Shown here: positions 62,321 through 64,000 of the stretch, in pieces
Layout of the letters: each line of letters begins with the position of its first letter
Position numbering within the stretch: the first letter of the stretch is position 1
NCBI GenBank assembly: GCA_964017145.1
Contig: OZ024846.1
Span: 2,046,001-2,110,000, forward strand
From: Agrocybe praecox
Taxonomy: Eukaryota; Basidiomycota; Agaricomycetes; Agaricales; Agrocybaceae
DNA: 64,000 nucleotides
Direction: 5' to 3'
Translations under genes and position numbers: made by a program
The notes under the pieces: model-generated
Seen by the model: only the letters and a program-made list of their open reading frames with translations
Database searches by the model: none
What the model was told of the DNA's origin: nothing

Positions 62321-64000
62321 TTATAACGTAGGTATCAAGTCTATACCAGTACGCAATGTTTCTTTTGCTACACCAACTGCCCAACGAATGAACCTCGAGA
62401 ATTCGTCTTCGGAGCTAGATTTGCTGGCCTTAAATGATTCCGACAGGAAATAAACGATCCCCATGGCTAGAGCCTGTACCCTCGAAGCCTTGATGAAGAT
62501 TTCTTCCACTGCATTCCGGTTGCGAGTAAGTGTTACTTTTGCGTAATCCGTTGTGAGCAAAGGCGTCGGCCTCTGGCTGTGGATGAATATTTGCACGAAC
62601 AGTTCCTTGAGAAAAGTCTGCGCTTGTTCTTTGAGCAAAGTAAAATCGACAGGCTGTAAATCAATCCTTTAACGATATAGCTTGATATTTGGATCGCACG
62701 CATACGCACCTTCAGAATGAACAAGGTAACACAATCTTTTGCGATCCACCAGGCATACGCCTTTGCTACATTTTGCAAACGTGTCTGGGATACGGCTTTA
62801 ACATCGAATCCATCGTCTTCCCCAATGTTCTTGATCACTGCGGCGCCGCCCACAGTTGTTTCTCCGAGGTCACGCAAAAAGTCCCAAAGACTGAATTGCA
62901 AGGTGATTTTATAAGAATGAGAGTTCTGGCATAATTGCTGACAGATAAGAGTATAATATGGGTTGTAGGATCTCTCCTAAATTGGGGAAAGTGAGTATGA
63001 TACACACGGATAGACAAATGAGTATTCGCACATTCCCACAGCAGTGCAATATAACACGGATGATTTCGCGTTGCTGAACTTCAGTGAGATTCAATTGAGA
63101 AAGCCGCTCGCATGCGTCGAGGTAGTCCTATGGTGATTTGCAAAGTTTACACGCTGAATAAGTGAAGAGCATGAAATTGCTTACATCACTGCTCATAAGC
63201 ACCACAAAGATACCCCTACGAATATCACTGTTCATGCCCTGCGTTCGTGCAAGCCTTAGCAAATCTGCGGATCCGTTGTCTACATGCTCCTTTTCTTCAG
63301 AGACTACTCTGGACTTCTTGTTCGCCGTAAACTCGTCTTGTTTGTCGATTAAAGGATCACCGCCCCATGCTGCGCCTACTATCCACCATTTCCCCTTGGT
63401 TTCCGCAGAATGCAGATCCGAAAGGGATACACGCAATGGTTCATGGGAGAGAACTATTCCCCAGAGCTTTAGCCAGAGAATGATAATTGTAACCGTATTG
63501 CTCTTACCATGCTTCGTTTTGGTTAAACCCGAAAGGAATTTTTTCATCCTTTCGACAGAGGCACCCCCTTGATTCTGAGTGGTATTCCTCTTAAGTTTGT
63601 TGTTCTTGAGATTTGTCAATGTTTCGACCATGAATCGTGTACGAGAGCTGCGGTCAATTTGAGTATAGAGGAAGTATGCAAGAGTGGGATGAACGAACCT
63701 GACTGCGTCGTCTTTAGTTGAAATTCTCTTCTGAACAATTGAGATAATATCCTTCAATGCTGAAGGGTCATCTTGTCGAAGCTGATGACCAGAGTCTAAG
63801 TATCGAGCATTAATCTTGAGTCCGTCCTTTAGGCCAAAAAATTGACTTACTGCGTAAAATTTTTAGCAAAAGTTCAACGGTGAATTCTGATAAGTCTTCT
63901 GCTAAAAGAGAACGAATGATGTCGAAGACGAGAACAGATGATATGACTTGGAAGTTATATAGCTCCGACAGAAGAACAATGAGGTTGGAGCATTCTTTTC
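62321..64000 (-). CDS. SGD1: MIF4G/MA3-domain nucleolar protein Sgd1/NOM1, 5' part outside the window
   Basis: The gene is open at base 64000, so the N-terminal part is missing. Sgd1/NOM1 is a nucleolar protein needed for 18S rRNA production. Going leftward, visible parts are the end of the MIF4G domain (HPTLAYFLYTQIDRSSRTRF, MVETLTNLKNNKLKRNT). A linker follows (PLRVSLSDLHSAETKGKWWI, VGAAWGGDPL), then the MA3 domain: LLRLARTQGMNSDIRRGIFV, RLSQLNLTEVQQREIIRVIL, HCCGN, SLWDFLRDLGETTVGG, and RLQNVAKAYAWWIAKDCVTL. The C-terminal helical stretch has FLKELFVQIFIHSQ and AIMGIVYFLSESFKAS-type sequence, ending DLIPTL at 62321. Family-typical VGAAWGG makes the assignment firm. Confidence 0.9.

Overview
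The window looks like nuclear DNA of a mushroom-forming basidiomycete (Agaricomycetes). Genes are dense on both strands and cut by many introns of about 50-75 bases with GT(or GC)...AG borders. Intergenic gaps are mostly 100-600 bases. Several gene families (the SF1 helicase with a long N-terminal region, the proline/serine-rich regulators, small secreted proteins) have the look of that group. There are no operons, CRISPR arrays or bacterial signals, and I recognised no tRNA or rRNA gene. Coordinates are spans from start codon to stop codon; introns lie inside them.

Left part (1-9900): the 3'-truncated end of an unrecognised Ser/Pro-rich gene (-), the pseudokinase-fold AMPylase SelO (+), actin-related protein 3 (-) and the autophagy scaffold Atg17 (-). 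Between 10160 and 12480 lies a decayed hypothetical gene split by an 888-bp DNA transposon with 37-bp terminal inverted repeats and a TA target duplication.

Middle part (13100-35200): a LAMMER-type dual-specificity kinase (-) diverges from a MYST histone acetyltransferase with two tandem PHD fingers (+). These are followed by a Myb/SANT-like polyglutamine protein (+), a full ABCC/YOR1-type ABC transporter (-), an intracellular LysM plus zinc-finger protein (-), the KEOPS subunit Pcc1 (+), the EBP1/PA2G4 MetAP-like protein (-), a SAM methyltransferase (-) and complex I subunit NDUFB8 (+).

Right part (35200-64000): a gene-poor stretch with a probably broken secreted-protein gene, then a Caf120/Skg3-like PH-domain protein (+), the excision-repair nuclease Rad2/XPG (+), COX11 (-) and DNAJC8/Spf31 (+). 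After these come the genome-stability factor RMI1 (-), carnitine acetyltransferase CAT2 (+), a UPF1-like SF1 helicase (-), the mitochondrial import J-protein PAM18 (+), a DUF4360-like remnant (-), lysine methyltransferase EFM4 (+) and the start-truncated MIF4G/MA3 protein Sgd1/NOM1 (-).

Nearly all genes are core eukaryotic housekeeping functions: actin nucleation, autophagy, chromatin, splicing, respiration and mitochondrial import, DNA repair, translation and ribosome factors. The accessory material is limited to the transposon region (about 10.2-12.5 kb), the secreted-protein relics (36.5-37.4 kb and 60.6-61.2 kb) and the helicase. I saw no clear novel multi-gene system. The best leads are the transposon with its own small ORF inside a decayed gene, the animal-like double-PHD/MYST architecture, the likely dual-targeted CAT2, and the helicase with a weakly RNase-H-like front half.
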